A stretch of DNA of 64,000 nucleotides from Roseibium album (GTDB lineage Bacteria; Pseudomonadota; Alphaproteobacteria; Rhizobiales; Stappiaceae), in the NCBI RefSeq assembly GCF_001404515.1, contig NZ_CXWE01000004.1, positions 563,341 through 627,340 of the forward strand. Reading direction: 5' to 3'. How positions within the stretch are numbered: the first letter of the stretch is position 1; each line of letters begins with the position of its first letter. Positions 9,508 to 18,459 of the stretch are shown here, piece by piece. The notes under the pieces were generated by a model. That model did not search any database, was not told where the DNA came from, and saw only the letters and a program-made list of their open reading frames with translations. The position numbers and the translations under genes were made by a program.

Positions 9508-10101
9508 ATGAGCGAAAAATTATCGCGCGCGGAAACCGCAGATGCGCGCCGGAAACACATCGTCGAAACCGCCGCTATCTGCTTTGTCGAACAGGGGTTT
9601 CATCAGACCGGCATCCGCGACATAGCCAAACGTGCGGGCGTTTCCCTTGGCAACATTTACAATCATTTCGGTGGAAAGACCGAACTCATAGCGGAAATCG
9701 CCACTCTCGAAGCCGAAGAACTTGCCGAATTGCAAGAGGGCCTGACGACCAACACGGACCCGCTCGCCGCGCTTGAAACATTCGTGGAACGTTATCTGAA
9801 GCTGTGCAGCCAACCTGAAAACGCAGCCCTCACGATCGAAATCCTCGCCGAAGCCATGCGCAACCCGGTTATCGTGGAAGGCTTCCTTACCAATCGGGAC
9901 AGTCTCCTATTAGCCCTCGAAGATCAGATTGCAGCCATTCGTAAACTGTCTGGCGGGAATCCGGACATACCGGACCGGGACTGCGCGAAGTTTACGCTTG
10001 ATCTCATTGAGGGTTTGTCGATGCGTATCGCCTTTTCCGAAAGGAAGCCGAGCAAGAGAGAGCTGAACTCTTTGAAAAGGGCTGTCAAACGTCTAGTTTA
10101 A
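9508..10101 (+). CDS. TetR/AcrR-family transcriptional regulator
   Basis: A 197-residue regulator. The N-terminal helix-turn-helix is clear: RKHIVETAAICFVEQGFHQTG, then IRDIAKRAGVSLGNIYNHFGGK (about residues 35-57). The C-terminal ligand-binding domain is helical and contains an alkyl-compound type segment (LKLCSQPENAALTIEILAEAMRNP). The start at 9508 is preferred because it has a purine-rich ribosome site; an in-frame ATG at 9466 would add 14 residues. It is divergent from the efflux operon and probably represses that operon and itself through the palindrome at 9443-9454. Confidence 0.88.
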   Translation: MSEKLSRAETADARRKHIVETAAICFVEQGFHQTGIRDIAKRAGVSLGNIYNHFGGKTELIAEIATLEAEELAELQEGLTTNTDPLAALETFVERYLKLCSQPENAALTIEILAEAMRNPVIVEGFLTNRDSLLLALEDQIAAIRKLSGGNPDIPDRDCAKFTLDLIEGLSMRIAFSERKPSKRELNSLKRAVKRLV

Positions 10102-10210
10102 ACTCCCCTTGGCTCGCCACTCCGGCTCGTCAAACCTCTCTTGGCGAATCGGATGAATTTTCGGTCTTGTAAGATTTTCGCGTTCATTGGCCACTTCGGA
10201 CAAACTTAAT

Positions 10211-10822
10211 ATGCCAACCATTTACCAGCTCAAATCCCGCTTTCAGGACATGCTCCGCCCGATATGCCGCAAGCTTGCAGCAAGCGGTGTCACCGCCAAT
10301 CAGGTGACGGTTTCGGCAATTGTCCTGTCTGTCCTGCAAGGAGCGCTGCTTTGGCTCTTTCCGGGTGCAGCCCTGCCCTTGCTGCTCCTGCCTGTCGTTC
10401 TTTTCCTCCGCATGGGTTTGAACGCCATCGACGGCATGCTTGCCCGGGAACACGATCAGAAATCTCATCTGGGTGCGGTTTTGAACGAGCTTGGAGACGT
10501 CGTATCGGACGCGGCACTCTATTTGCCGTTCGCCGCCCTGCCCTTTGTTCCAACCGAACTCGTCATCGGGCTGGTCGTCCTGGCACTCATTGGAGAAATG
10601 ACTGGGGTCATTGGCGTTCAGATCGGCGCGAGCCGCCGGTATGACGGGCCCTTCGGCAAGAGCGACCGTGCCGCGCTCTTCGGTTTCTGCGGGTTTTTGA
10701 TGGGGATCGGGCTGACCACGCCAATTCTCTACCAGGTCCTGTTCGGTGTGGGTCTCATCTTGTCCGCACTCACGATTCTCAATCGAGCCCGTAATGCACT
10801 CAGGGAGCTGGAAACCCGATGA
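10211..10822 (+). CDS. CDP-alcohol phosphatidyltransferase, YnbA-like
   Basis: A 203-residue multi-helix membrane enzyme that would join CDP-diacylglycerol (or a CDP-alcohol) to an alcohol acceptor. The signature is at residues 74-100: DGMLAR, then eight residues, Gly88, Asn92, Asp96 and Asp100. The position that is usually the third Asp is Asn92, followed by ELGDVVSD. I recall this variant from the E. coli YnbA group, not from PgsA or PssA. The ATG at 10211 is preferred to an upstream TTG at 10187. It overlaps the next gene by 4 nt. The head group is unknown. Confidence 0.82.
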   Translation: MPTIYQLKSRFQDMLRPICRKLAASGVTANQVTVSAIVLSVLQGALLWLFPGAALPLLLLPVVLFLRMGLNAIDGMLAREHDQKSHLGAVLNELGDVVSDAALYLPFAALPFVPTELVIGLVVLALIGEMTGVIGVQIGASRRYDGPFGKSDRAALFGFCGFLMGIGLTTPILYQVLFGVGLILSALTILNRARNALRELETR

Positions 10823-11745
10823 AACTACTCGCTATTCACTGGGCTCTGATCGGCATCTGGGCTCTGCTCACACTTGCCAGCATTGTTGTATTCGTCGTTT
10901 CAAAGCGTTCAAGCAAGGACATGAGCGAGCTCGTCCAGCGTACTCAGAGCTGGTGGGTCATGGTGGCGATCTTCACAGTCGCCTTTCTGGTCAGCCAAAC
11001 CATTTCGATCATCGTGTTCGCACTCATCAGTTTCCTGGCGCTGAAGGAATATTTTTCGATGATCCCAACCCGCAGGGCCGACCGACGGGTGCTTTTTTGG
11101 GCATATCTGTCGATCCCGGTTCAGTATTTCTGGGTCTACGACCATTACTACGGCATGTTTGCCGTCTTCATCCCGGTCTACATGTTTCTGTTTCTGCCGT
11201 TTGCAAGCTTGCTGTCCCAGCAGACAGACGGATTTCTCAAATCGGTGGGTACACTTAACTGGGGACTGATGCTGTGCGTCTTTTCGATCAGCCACGCGGC
11301 ATTTCTGCTGATCCTGCCGGCGACGCCTGAAAGCAGCGCCGGCGGCGCCGGCCTGCTTTTGTTTCTGATCTTCCTGACCCAGTTCAACGATGTCGCCCAA
11401 TACACCTGGGGCAAGCTCTTCGGGCGTCGCAAGATCATTCCAGGTGTCAGTCCCAACAAGACCTGGGAAGGTTTCCTTGGCGGTGTAGCCACCACATTCG
11501 TTCTCGCCATGCTGATCGCACCGCTTGTCACGCCTCTTGACCTGGCCCATGCCGCAGCAGCCGGCCTGTTGATTGCCATTGCCGGTTTCGTCGGCGATGT
11601 GACTGTTTCCGCTCTGAAGCGCGACCTCGGCGTCAAGGATACGGGCAGCCTCATTCCCGGACATGGCGGCATTCTGGACCGTATCGACAGCCTCACCTTC
11701 ACGGCACCGCTGTTCTTTCACTTCATCCGATATTTTTATTACTAG
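10819..11745 (+). CDS. CdsA-like phosphatidate cytidylyltransferase
   Basis: A 308-residue polytopic membrane protein of the CDP-diglyceride synthase family, which makes CDP-diacylglycerol from phosphatidic acid and CTP. The family signature is at the C-terminus: SALKRDLGVKDTGSLIPGHGG followed by ILDRIDSL. An earlier conserved segment is PGVSPNKTWEGFLGG. Eight or so hydrophobic segments are visible. It is the second gene of a three-gene phospholipid operon, with a GGGAG ribosome site and 4-nt overlap to the first gene. The pairing with a YnbA-like transferase matches YnbB of E. coli, so it is probably a second, specialised cytidylyltransferase; the housekeeping cdsA is expected elsewhere. Confidence 0.88.
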   Translation: MKLLAIHWALIGIWALLTLASIVVFVVSKRSSKDMSELVQRTQSWWVMVAIFTVAFLVSQTISIIVFALISFLALKEYFSMIPTRRADRRVLFWAYLSIPVQYFWVYDHYYGMFAVFIPVYMFLFLPFASLLSQQTDGFLKSVGTLNWGLMLCVFSISHAAFLLILPATPESSAGGAGLLLFLIFLTQFNDVAQYTWGKLFGRRKIIPGVSPNKTWEGFLGGVATTFVLAMLIAPLVTPLDLAHAAAAGLLIAIAGFVGDVTVSALKRDLGVKDTGSLIPGHGGILDRIDSLTFTAPLFFHFIRYFYY

Positions 11746-11757
11746 GAGGCCGAATGC

Positions 11758-12387
11758 ATGCTGCAAAAAGCCTTCTATTCATTCGTCAAGATCGCGGTCC
11801 TGTTCCTGTTGGGCCTGAACGTCCGGCGAAAGGATCTTCTCCCTTCAAAGGGACCGGCAATCATTGTTGCCAACCATAACAGCCATCTGGACACGATGGT
11901 GCTGATGGCCCTGATGCCGCTCTCCAGGCTCAAGGACATCAAGCCCGTAGCCGCTGCCGATTACTTCTTTTCCTCTCCTCGCAAAGCCTGGCTGTCGGAG
12001 CATGTCCTCGGCATCATACCGGTGGAAAGAACCAGCGCCGATAAATCAGTTGATCCGTTGGAGGGGTGTTACGAGGCTTTGGCGCAGGACAGGGTTTTGA
12101 TCCTTTTTCCCGAGGGGTCCCGCGGCAAGCCGGAACAGATGACGGATCTGAAAAAGGGAGTTTCATATCTCGCCGAACGGTTCCCCGATGCTCCGGTCGT
12201 TCCCGTATTCACTCACGGCCTCGGCAAGGCCCTGCCCAAGGGATCCTTTATGCTGGTTCCGTTTTTCTGCGACATTTTTGTCGGTGAACCAATCACCTGG
12301 CCGGGAAACCGGACTCAGTTCATGGACAGTTTGAAAGAACGTTTCAGCCAACTTTCATCTGAAAAGAATTTTGCGTCCTGGGAGTGA
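11758..12387 (+). CDS. 1-acyl-glycerol-3-phosphate acyltransferase-like (PlsC family)
   Basis: A 209-residue acyltransferase that would transfer a fatty acyl group to a lysophospholipid. The catalytic NHxxxxD motif is NHNSHLD (residues 39-45) and the acceptor-binding motif is FPEGSRG (117-123); GIIPVER (85-91) is a third conserved block. The N-terminus has one hydrophobic membrane segment. The ribosome site AGGAGG lies just after the cdsA-like stop. With its two upstream neighbours it forms a compact set that could make phosphatidic acid, activate it and transfer it to a head group. Confidence 0.88.
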   Translation: MLQKAFYSFVKIAVLFLLGLNVRRKDLLPSKGPAIIVANHNSHLDTMVLMALMPLSRLKDIKPVAAADYFFSSPRKAWLSEHVLGIIPVERTSADKSVDPLEGCYEALAQDRVLILFPEGSRGKPEQMTDLKKGVSYLAERFPDAPVVPVFTHGLGKALPKGSFMLVPFFCDIFVGEPITWPGNRTQFMDSLKERFSQLSSEKNFASWE

Positions 12388-12457
12388 GGCGCTTGCTGCC
12401 CTTCGCGCATCTTCAAACGCACCCCTGTTCTTCATTGTTCAGGCGCCACCTGATGAA

Positions 12458-12475
12458 GGCGCTCCAGAGAGCGCC
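12458..12475. terminator. Stem-loop, possible bidirectional terminator
   Basis: A perfect 7-bp stem (GGCGCTC / GAGCGCC) with a CAGA/TCTG tetraloop lies 71 nt after the plsC-like stop and 19 nt after the end of the interrupted leftward ORF. There is no strong T run on either side, so termination is uncertain. Confidence 0.4.
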
Positions 12476-12493
12476 ATTCCATCGCAGCCATGT

Positions 12494-12784
12494 TCATTCC
12501 AATACGGTCTCTTCAGCACCTGGTTCCGTTGCACCCGCCTCATCAATATCTTCAGGGGCCCAAGCCTCTGTCTGATCCTCGGCAGGCCTTTCGACCTCGA
12601 CCGTCACTTCGGCGGCTGCCTCCGGTCAATCGGCAGCGACAGTATCTCCGGTTCCGGTCTCGCCTTTCGGTATCTCTTCCCGCAGGCGTGCTTCAACCAG
12701 CGTTCTGATCGGGCATCGCGGTTCCCGCGCACCGAAATCGGGCCGGTAGCCTTCCGATGAAACATCGGTCAACTCCAACGACAT
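12494..12784 (-). pseudogene. Interrupted small ORF with acidic tail (in-frame TGA)
   Basis: A leftward frame starts at the ATG at 12784 (MSLELTDVSSEGYRPDFG) and runs to a TGA at 12626-12628. Translation of the same frame then continues without another stop for 43 codons (PEAAAEVTVEVERPAED and on), ending at TGA 12494-12496. Both halves have coding-like codon use, and the second half is a Glu/Ala-rich tail that would be odd by chance. A point mutation to TGA, a sequencing error, or a truncated but functional 52-residue protein are all possible. No clear ribosome site precedes the ATG. I do not recognise the family. Confidence 0.35.
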
Positions 12785-12873
12785 CGAGCCCGGAAAACCA
12801 AAGTTCTGAAGGAAAGACGGTAGGTTTGGCCGGGACGCGTTATGAAAACCAGAAAAACGACCGGGCAGCACCT

Positions 12874-13209
12874 TCAGCCGCGCAACTGATACCGGTCCGC
12901 TTCTTCAAAAACGTCAATTGCCTTGCTGCCCGCCTTGATGACGGCTCCGTGTTCAACCCCGCTTGGAATATCCCAGACAGCGCCAGGACCGAGCGTGTTT
13001 GTTTCGCCGTTAATCGTGAATTCGATTTCACCATCGAGCAGTGTTCCCCATTGGGCAAGATGGGAATGGGGCGGCAGTACAAAGTCTTTGTGAAACTCAA
13101 AGAAGACGACGAGACCGGCGTCAGAGCGTATGGCGTGAGTGCTCACGGTCTCCTCTGGAAAAGGAATATCGAGTGCGGGAAAATTCTTTATGAAATCCGG
13201 TAACTGCAT
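12874..13209 (-). CDS. Small cupin-domain protein
   Basis: A 111-residue single-domain cupin. The first cupin motif is visible as PPHSHLAQWGTLLDGEIEF, with HSH and a downstream Glu as metal ligands; the second is PSGVEHG, providing the last His. The start at 13209 is supported by a GGAGGAAA ribosome site; upstream codons of the longer frame are low quality. Small cupins of this kind are metal-dependent enzymes or sensors, and the substrate cannot be read from the sequence. It stands alone, leftward, downstream of the chromate genes, with about 250 nt between. Confidence 0.75.
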   Translation of the reverse strand: MQLPDFIKNFPALDIPFPEETVSTHAIRSDAGLVVFFEFHKDFVLPPHSHLAQWGTLLDGEIEFTINGETNTLGPGAVWDIPSGVEHGAVIKAGSKAIDVFEEADRYQLRG

Positions 13210-13459
13210 GCTGTTTCCTCCAAGCGGGACTGTGTCCACAACGCGTGCAGAGTGCACGGTTGCAGTAACCCGTTCAAGGCTTCTTTCACGAGAGACAGAG
13301 CAAGCGCCGATCCAGTTGGCACAAAGGCAATGCAATACCTCCACGCGACAGCGCACACCGAAGAAACCTCCATCAAAACAGGGAGTTGAAAGCAAAACCG
13401 GAATCAACACGTGACGAGGTCGCAGAACAAATTTTCATTGCCCTGCGATTTTGGAAGGC

Positions 13460-14788
13460 TCAACCGACCTGGGACAGGAGCACGCCCCCTAGCGCGGCTG
13501 CGAGCAATGTCCAGATCAGGTTCGCGTGCAGACGCAGCAGCAAAAAGCCGCACAGGGCTGCAAGCACGGGCACCCGCCAGTCGAGGCTGCCGACATCCGG
13601 AACCCAAAGCGTCAGCCAACCCCATTGCAAAGATGCGACTGTCTGAAAGAAGACATGCAGCGCAAACCAGACCGACAGGTTGAGAACGACACCGACGACA
13701 GCCGCGATGATGGCTGAAAGAGCGGACTTGAGCCGAGGTTGCGCGGAGATCCACTCGATATAGGGCGCTCCGGCAAAGATCCACAGGAAGCAAGGGACAA
13801 AGGTTGCCCAGAGAGCCACAAGGCCACCTGCTATTCCCAAAGCTGTCCCGCCTTCATGATACGCTGCGACATACCCGACGAACTGGGTCACCAGGATCAG
13901 GGGACCGGGTGTCGTCTCCGCAAGACCGAGCCCATCCATCATTTCCCCGGCACTCAGCCAGCCATGCAAGGTGACGACGTCCTGTGCCATATAGGCCAGG
14001 ACGGCGTATGCCCCGCCGAAGGTGACAACAGCCAGCTTGGAAAAGAACCAGCCGATATCGCTCAGGATCGGGTAACCGGTAACCCATTCAAGAACCATGA
14101 GCGGCCCAAGCCATATCCCCAGGCCGACGACGACAGTTGCCAGCGTCCTGGAGGGAGATGTTCTGACACGAACCGGTTCTTCGACTGTTTTCCCGGCGAC
14201 CTTGTGGCCGAAGGCAGCACCATAAAGTCCGGCGGCCAGCACGATCATCGGAAACGGCAAGGCGAGAAAGAAGATTGCGAAAAAGGCCAGGCCGGCGATC
14301 ACCCATTGCCGTCGTTCTGTCAGGGCCCTTTTCGAAAGCCGGATAAGTGCTTCCAGTACAACAATCAGCACGGCCGCCTTGATCCCGAGAAACAACTGGC
14401 TGATCAAGGGAACATTCCCGAACGCGGTGTAGACAGCGGCCAGTGCGAAGATCGCGAGTGCTCCGGGCACGACAAAAAGCAATCCCGCCAGCAACCCGCC
14501 TGCAACACCGCGCAGTTTCCAGCCGCAATAGGTCGCAAGCTGCATGGCTTCCGGACCGGGCAAGAGCATGCAGAATCCAAGCGCGTTGACGTAGGTTTTT
14601 TCCGACAGCCAACCGGTTTCGTCGACCAGCTTGCGATGCATCAGTGCAATCTGGGCCGCCGGTCCGCCGAAGGACAGAACGCCGATACTGCCGAAAACGG
14701 ACAAGAGCCGTTGCCATGACGTATTTTCGGCATCAGGCCTGTCTGGACCTCCGGCCGATACCCCGGCGGAAGTTGTGTGCGATGACAT
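13460..14788 (-). CDS. chrA: Chromate transporter, ChrA/CHR family (two-domain)
   Basis: A 442-residue polytopic membrane protein with two homologous CHR halves, the long form of the family. Each half begins with a conserved block: FGSIGVLSFGGPAAQIALMH in the first and AVVTFGGAYAVLAYMAQDVV in the second, with PGPEAMQLATYCGW and TPGPLILVTQFVGYVA as the paired PGP motifs. Members export chromate from the cytoplasm, and some may move other oxyanions. The ATG at 14788 is chosen, 4 nt after the stop of the chrB-like gene. The pair is probably one operon. Confidence 0.88.
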   Translation of the reverse strand: MSSHTTSAGVSAGGPDRPDAENTSWQRLLSVFGSIGVLSFGGPAAQIALMHRKLVDETGWLSEKTYVNALGFCMLLPGPEAMQLATYCGWKLRGVAGGLLAGLLFVVPGALAIFALAAVYTAFGNVPLISQLFLGIKAAVLIVVLEALIRLSKRALTERRQWVIAGLAFFAIFFLALPFPMIVLAAGLYGAAFGHKVAGKTVEEPVRVRTSPSRTLATVVVGLGIWLGPLMVLEWVTGYPILSDIGWFFSKLAVVTFGGAYAVLAYMAQDVVTLHGWLSAGEMMDGLGLAETTPGPLILVTQFVGYVAAYHEGGTALGIAGGLVALWATFVPCFLWIFAGAPYIEWISAQPRLKSALSAIIAAVVGVVLNLSVWFALHVFFQTVASLQWGWLTLWVPDVGSLDWRVPVLAALCGFLLLRLHANLIWTLLAAALGGVLLSQVG

Positions 14789-14792
14789 GACT

Positions 14793-15611
14793 TCAGCCCT
14801 TTTTGCTTGCAGTTGGCCAATCATGTCCTTCGTCGGCCGCGTCGCGCGCCCATCGGTAAAAGGCATCGTAGAGACCCATACCTGCTTCCAATTGCTGCAG
14901 ATCGTCTTTGTACATGCGCGACAGTCCCAGCGAGGCGGCCAGAAGACCGGCTGCTTCGGGTGCAAGATCATGACGATTTGTGTCTGCTGCACGCACTATT
15001 GTGGCAAGCCGGGAAAGCGGGTCGGTCTGAAGCGCGAACTCCTCCACCATCGTATCGAAGCTGCAGAGTTCTCCGCGGTGGCTCCAGAACGATCCTTCGA
15101 TATCGAAGGGTGTCGCGTTGAATTTTTCGGCTACGGCTTCTACCTGCGCCGGTGATACGAACAGGAAACGGGCATCGGGATCCACAAAACGGCGGATCAG
15201 CCACGGACATGCGATCCGATCGATCTTCGGCCGGTGGCGCGTCACCCATACCGTTTGCCCGGCCTCATTGCATTCAGGCAGCTTTGCCGCCGGGATCATC
15301 GGCAATCCGGCCTCGCGCCAGGCGATGCAGCCGCCTTCAAGATTTTCGGCAGAAATTCCGTCAGACCTCAGAGTTGCGGCAACGCCCTCGGAAAGCTTCA
15401 GACCTCTCCAGCACGCAATCGCAACCTTGCGGCCTTTCAGCCGGTCCGAGATCTCGCCGATTTTCGAATACGGATGCCGGAAGGATCCCGGAATCAGGTG
15501 CGGATCGTCGTTAAAGTCCTCGTCAATACGCACATCGACAATCACCGGAGACTCAGGGGTTCCGATCAGTCTGGAAAGCTGGGATATGGATATGGAATTC
15601 AGAGACGGCAT
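14793..15611 (-). CDS. ChrB-like chromate resistance protein with N-terminal rhodanese domain
   Basis: A 272-residue fusion. Residues 1-115 are a rhodanese domain (VIVDVRIDEDFNDDPHLIPGS, active-site loop CWRGLKLSEG with the catalytic Cys near 88, and LEGGCIAWREAGLP). Residues 118-270 match the ChrB C-terminal domain (VWVTRHRPKIDRIACPWLIRRFVDPDARFLFV). This fold is linked to chromate sensing or resistance, and the gene lies directly upstream of chrA with a 4-nt gap. The rhodanese part suggests sulfur transfer or a thiol-redox role. Induction by chromate is inferred from context only. Confidence 0.85.
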   Translation of the reverse strand: MPSLNSISISQLSRLIGTPESPVIVDVRIDEDFNDDPHLIPGSFRHPYSKIGEISDRLKGRKVAIACWRGLKLSEGVAATLRSDGISAENLEGGCIAWREAGLPMIPAAKLPECNEAGQTVWVTRHRPKIDRIACPWLIRRFVDPDARFLFVSPAQVEAVAEKFNATPFDIEGSFWSHRGELCSFDTMVEEFALQTDPLSRLATIVRAADTNRHDLAPEAAGLLAASLGLSRMYKDDLQQLEAGMGLYDAFYRWARDAADEGHDWPTASKKG

Positions 15612-15747
15612 GGCGCGTCCTCCCGTTCAATTGGGTTTCAAGGACGCGAAACTTCAGCTTACGCCTCACGGGGTGTTCGCTCGCCCCATCGGTTTCTAGT
15701 GCCAAATCAGGGAAGGTCTGTCAAGGAGGCCTGAGATGAGATTTGCT

Positions 15748-18297
15748 TCACCCGTTCAGGACATCCTTCACGGTCGTCGCGAGCTGCTTCAGCGTGAACG
15801 GTTTTGGCAGGAAGAAGAATTGCTCGCCTTCAGGCAGGTTTTCCTCAAAGGCGTCTTCCGCATATCCGGAAACGAAAATGATCTTCAGATCGGGCTGGGT
15901 CTTGCGCAACTCAACCAGAAGTGTCGGTCCGTCCATCTCCGGCATGACCACGTCGGAAACAACCAGATCAATTTCGCCATCCGTCTCTTCCATGACTTCA
16001 AGCGCTTCATTGCCGGTTCCTGCCTCGTGGACAGTATAGCCTCGCGACGTCAATGCACGAGCGGCAAAAGCCCGGACGGCTTCTTCATCTTCCACAAGAA
16101 GGATAGAGGCGGATCCGGTGAGATCGGCAACCTTTTCCGGCTCGCTTTCCTTGGGTTCCGGTTTCGGTTCATCGACCACGTCCGGAATGTGCCGCGGCAG
16201 GAAGAGCCGGAATGTCGTTCCTGCGTCAACTTCGGAGGTACAGAAAATAAAACCGCCCGTCTGTTTGACGATACCATAGACTGTCGACAGCCCGAGGCCC
16301 GTCCCCTTGCCAACTTCCTTGGTGGAGAAGAACGGGTCGAATATCTTCTCCATGATCTCGGGCGGCATTCCGTGACCGGTATCGTTCACTTCGACAAGCG
16401 TATATTCACCCGGCGGCATCCCACGCGTGTTCTCGAACTGGGTGGATTCGGCTTCCTCGACATTTCGAGTGCGAATGGTGAGCCGCCCGCCTTCGGCCAT
16501 GGCATCGCCGGCATTCACCGCCAGATTGACGATGACCTGCTCCAGCTGGTTGAGGTCTGCCATCACCGGCCAAAGGTCGCGACCATGAACAACCTTCAAC
16601 TCGACTTTCTCACCAAGAAGCCGGTCCAGCAGGATTGAGAGATCGGCCAGAACGTCATTCAGTTCAAGTCGCTGCGGCCGCAATGTCTGGCGACGAGAGA
16701 ATGCCAGAAGTTGCCGAACAAGACCCGCGGCCCGGTTGGCGTTCTGCTTGATGTTCATGATGTCCTGGAAGGACGGGTCGGTCGGCCGATGGCTGGCAAG
16801 CAAAAGATCGGAAAACCCGATGATCGCGGTCAGAACGTTGTTGAAGTCGTGCGCAACGCCACCAGCCAGCTGGCCGATGGCCTGCATTTTCTGGCTCTGC
16901 GCGAATTGTGCTTCCAGGGCACGCTGTTGTGTTGTTTCGAGCGCATAGACGATTGTGGTTTCGCCGTCGCCTTCACCGTCCTGAACGGCAGAGACATAGA
17001 ATGTGGCGGAACGCGGATCGTTTCCTTCCACGAGCGGAATGTCGATCGGGGAAACTTCCCCGATACCGTTCGCCGCAGCCGACAATGCCTTGGAGAGTTT
17101 CTCGCGGCCGCTCTCGGCAACATAGGCTTCCAGTTTTGGCGACTCTTCGACCGAGTCCACCGCACCGAACAGCTTCAGGAACGGCGCATTGGTGCGCAGA
17201 ACCCGGCCGTCGTTGTTGAGCGAGGCAATCGATATCGGCGTGTTGTTGAAGAAGCGCGCAAAGCGGACTTCCGCTGCGCGCAGGGCCTCGGAAGCCTCCT
17301 CCCCGCGCGACCGGTTCAACACCAGCGTCCGGCTGTCGCCGGGTTGTCCGTTTTCGCCGAATGGAACACGGTGCAGAAGGCGCACTGGAAGTCCGCGTCC
17401 ATTGCGGGTGACGAAGTCGAGATCGAAGGTCTCGCTCTTGACTTCTCCCGCCTGCCCCTTGACGGAGCGGATCAGTTCGGTGCCGTCACCGCGTACGATC
17501 TCTGACAGATCAAGGTCGCCGGCATCAAACTGCGCCAGATCGTAACCAAGCCAGTCGGCAAGCGTCGCATTGAGATAAACAAGGCGGCCATGCGCATCGC
17601 TGGAAAAGAAACCGGCGGGTGCATGATCGAGGAAATTGATGGCCCGCTGCAGCTCCTGGAAGGAATTCTCCTGCTCGGCCCGGTCCCGGGTGATGTCGGC
17701 CAGTTGCCAGATCGCCCTTTGCCTGCCGCCGCGTTCGTGTTCCGGCTGCAGGGGGCGGACGGACACACGGTACCAGCGAGCCGTTCCTTCCACCCGACCA
17801 AGCGGGAACGGCATGCGGATCTCTTCCTGCGCCTTGCGCCCGTCTCGCATGGCCTGCGACAGCCGGAAAATCGCATCCGCCGCATCCGGATCAGAGGAAA
17901 ACACCCGTTCCACCACAGTGATGTCGGCCGCGCTATCGGCCCCGGTAAGATCGGCATAGGCCTTGTTGGCATAGACCAGCCGTCCGTCCATGTCCGTGAT
18001 AAGTGCGCCGTCTTCCATCGTGTCGACAAAAGCGGCCGCGAGCGGATTTGCTTCGCCAGGGCGAGCCGACAGGCGCAGGAATCCGATGGCACCGGCAAAC
18101 AGGCAGAAGACACCGACAACGGCCAAAATGCCCAGCAGCGCAAGTATGAACGGCTGTGCCACTTCACGGTCCATAACCGCAAAGGCCGCAGCCGCACCGA
18201 CGAGTAGCAGTGCCAGACCTATCAACAGGCCAATATTTCCGGAACGCTCCGGCCGGCTGATCATCGGCCCGCCCGGCGCCCCGTCCATGTCACTCAT
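15748..18297 (-). CDS. cckA: Cell-cycle hybrid histidine kinase CckA
   Basis: An 849-residue hybrid kinase. Two N-terminal transmembrane helices (about 22-70) are followed by PAS-type sensor domains (about 85-430), the HisKA domain with [20 protein letters not shown] (phospho-acceptor His483), an ATPase domain with [29 protein letters not shown] and [13 protein letters not shown], and a C-terminal receiver domain (phospho-acceptor Asp782 in [10 protein letters not shown]). In alphaproteobacteria CckA feeds phosphate through ChpT to CtrA, the regulator whose boxes occur before flagellar operons in this window. It lies downstream of flhB in the same orientation, with about 160 nt between, so it probably has its own promoter. 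Confidence 0.93.
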   Translation of the reverse strand: MSDMDGAPGGPMISRPERSGNIGLLIGLALLLVGAAAAFAVMDREVAQPFILALLGILAVVGVFCLFAGAIGFLRLSARPGEANPLAAAFVDTMEDGALITDMDGRLVYANKAYADLTGADSAADITVVERVFSSDPDAADAIFRLSQAMRDGRKAQEEIRMPFPLGRVEGTARWYRVSVRPLQPEHERGGRQRAIWQLADITRDRAEQENSFQELQRAINFLDHAPAGFFSSDAHGRLVYLNATLADWLGYDLAQFDAGDLDLSEIVRGDGTELIRSVKGQAGEVKSETFDLDFVTRNGRGLPVRLLHRVPFGENGQPGDSRTLVLNRSRGEEASEALRAAEVRFARFFNNTPISIASLNNDGRVLRTNAPFLKLFGAVDSVEESPKLEAYVAESGREKLSKALSAAANGIGEVSPIDIPLVEGNDPRSATFYVSAVQDGEGDGETTIVYALETTQQRALEAQFAQSQKMQAIGQLAGGVAHDFNNVLTAIIGFSDLLLASHRPTDPSFQDIMNIKQNANRAAGLVRQLLAFSRRQTLRPQRLELNDVLADLSILLDRLLGEKVELKVVHGRDLWPVMADLNQLEQVIVNLAVNAGDAMAEGGRLTIRTRNVEEAESTQFENTRGMPPGEYTLVEVNDTGHGMPPEIMEKIFDPFFSTKEVGKGTGLGLSTVYGIVKQTGGFIFCTSEVDAGTTFRLFLPRHIPDVVDEPKPEPKESEPEKVADLTGSASILLVEDEEAVRAFAARALTSRGYTVHEAGTGNEALEVMEETDGEIDLVVSDVVMPEMDGPTLLVELRKTQPDLKIIFVSGYAEDAFEENLPEGEQFFFLPKPFTLKQLATTVKDVLNG

Positions 18298-18459
18298 ACG
18301 TCCTGTCTCCCCGGCCCGATTCGGTTTACAAGGGACCGTGTGTAAGCATTCTGTGCTTAATAACTAATTTCAACTGATATGAAGCTTACTTCTGTTGAAA
18401 TTCGCCCGTTTGGCCGCACCAGGTGCGTGAAATTTCCACAAGATGCAGAAAGTGCGTTC

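Larger units (their letters stand above)
12388..12873. other. 486-nt stretch with only a stem-loop and an interrupted ORF
   Basis: Between plsC-like and the cupin gene no intact gene is convincing. The stretch holds a stem-loop at 12458-12475 and a leftward reading frame broken by a single in-frame TGA at 12626-12628; both are described separately. Short rightward frames here lack ribosome sites and family resemblance. Confidence 0.5.

Noticed and set aside
10909..11766. 285-codon leftward frame
   Set aside because: Antisense to the CdsA-like gene; a by-product of GC-rich third positions.
12371..12760. 129-codon rightward frame after the plsC-like gene
   Set aside because: Overlaps the plsC-like stop and is antisense to the better coding-like interrupted frame.
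13244..13258. CGTGCA-GAG-TGCACG inverted repeat before the cupin gene
   Set aside because: Short, without a second copy or promoter context; chance occurrence is likely.
13739..14719. 326-codon rightward frame
   Set aside because: Antisense to chrA, low-complexity composition rich in Gln, Pro and Cys, no start site.
15736..17505. 300- and 264-codon rightward frames
   Set aside because: Antisense to cckA, whose kinase and receiver motifs are complete.
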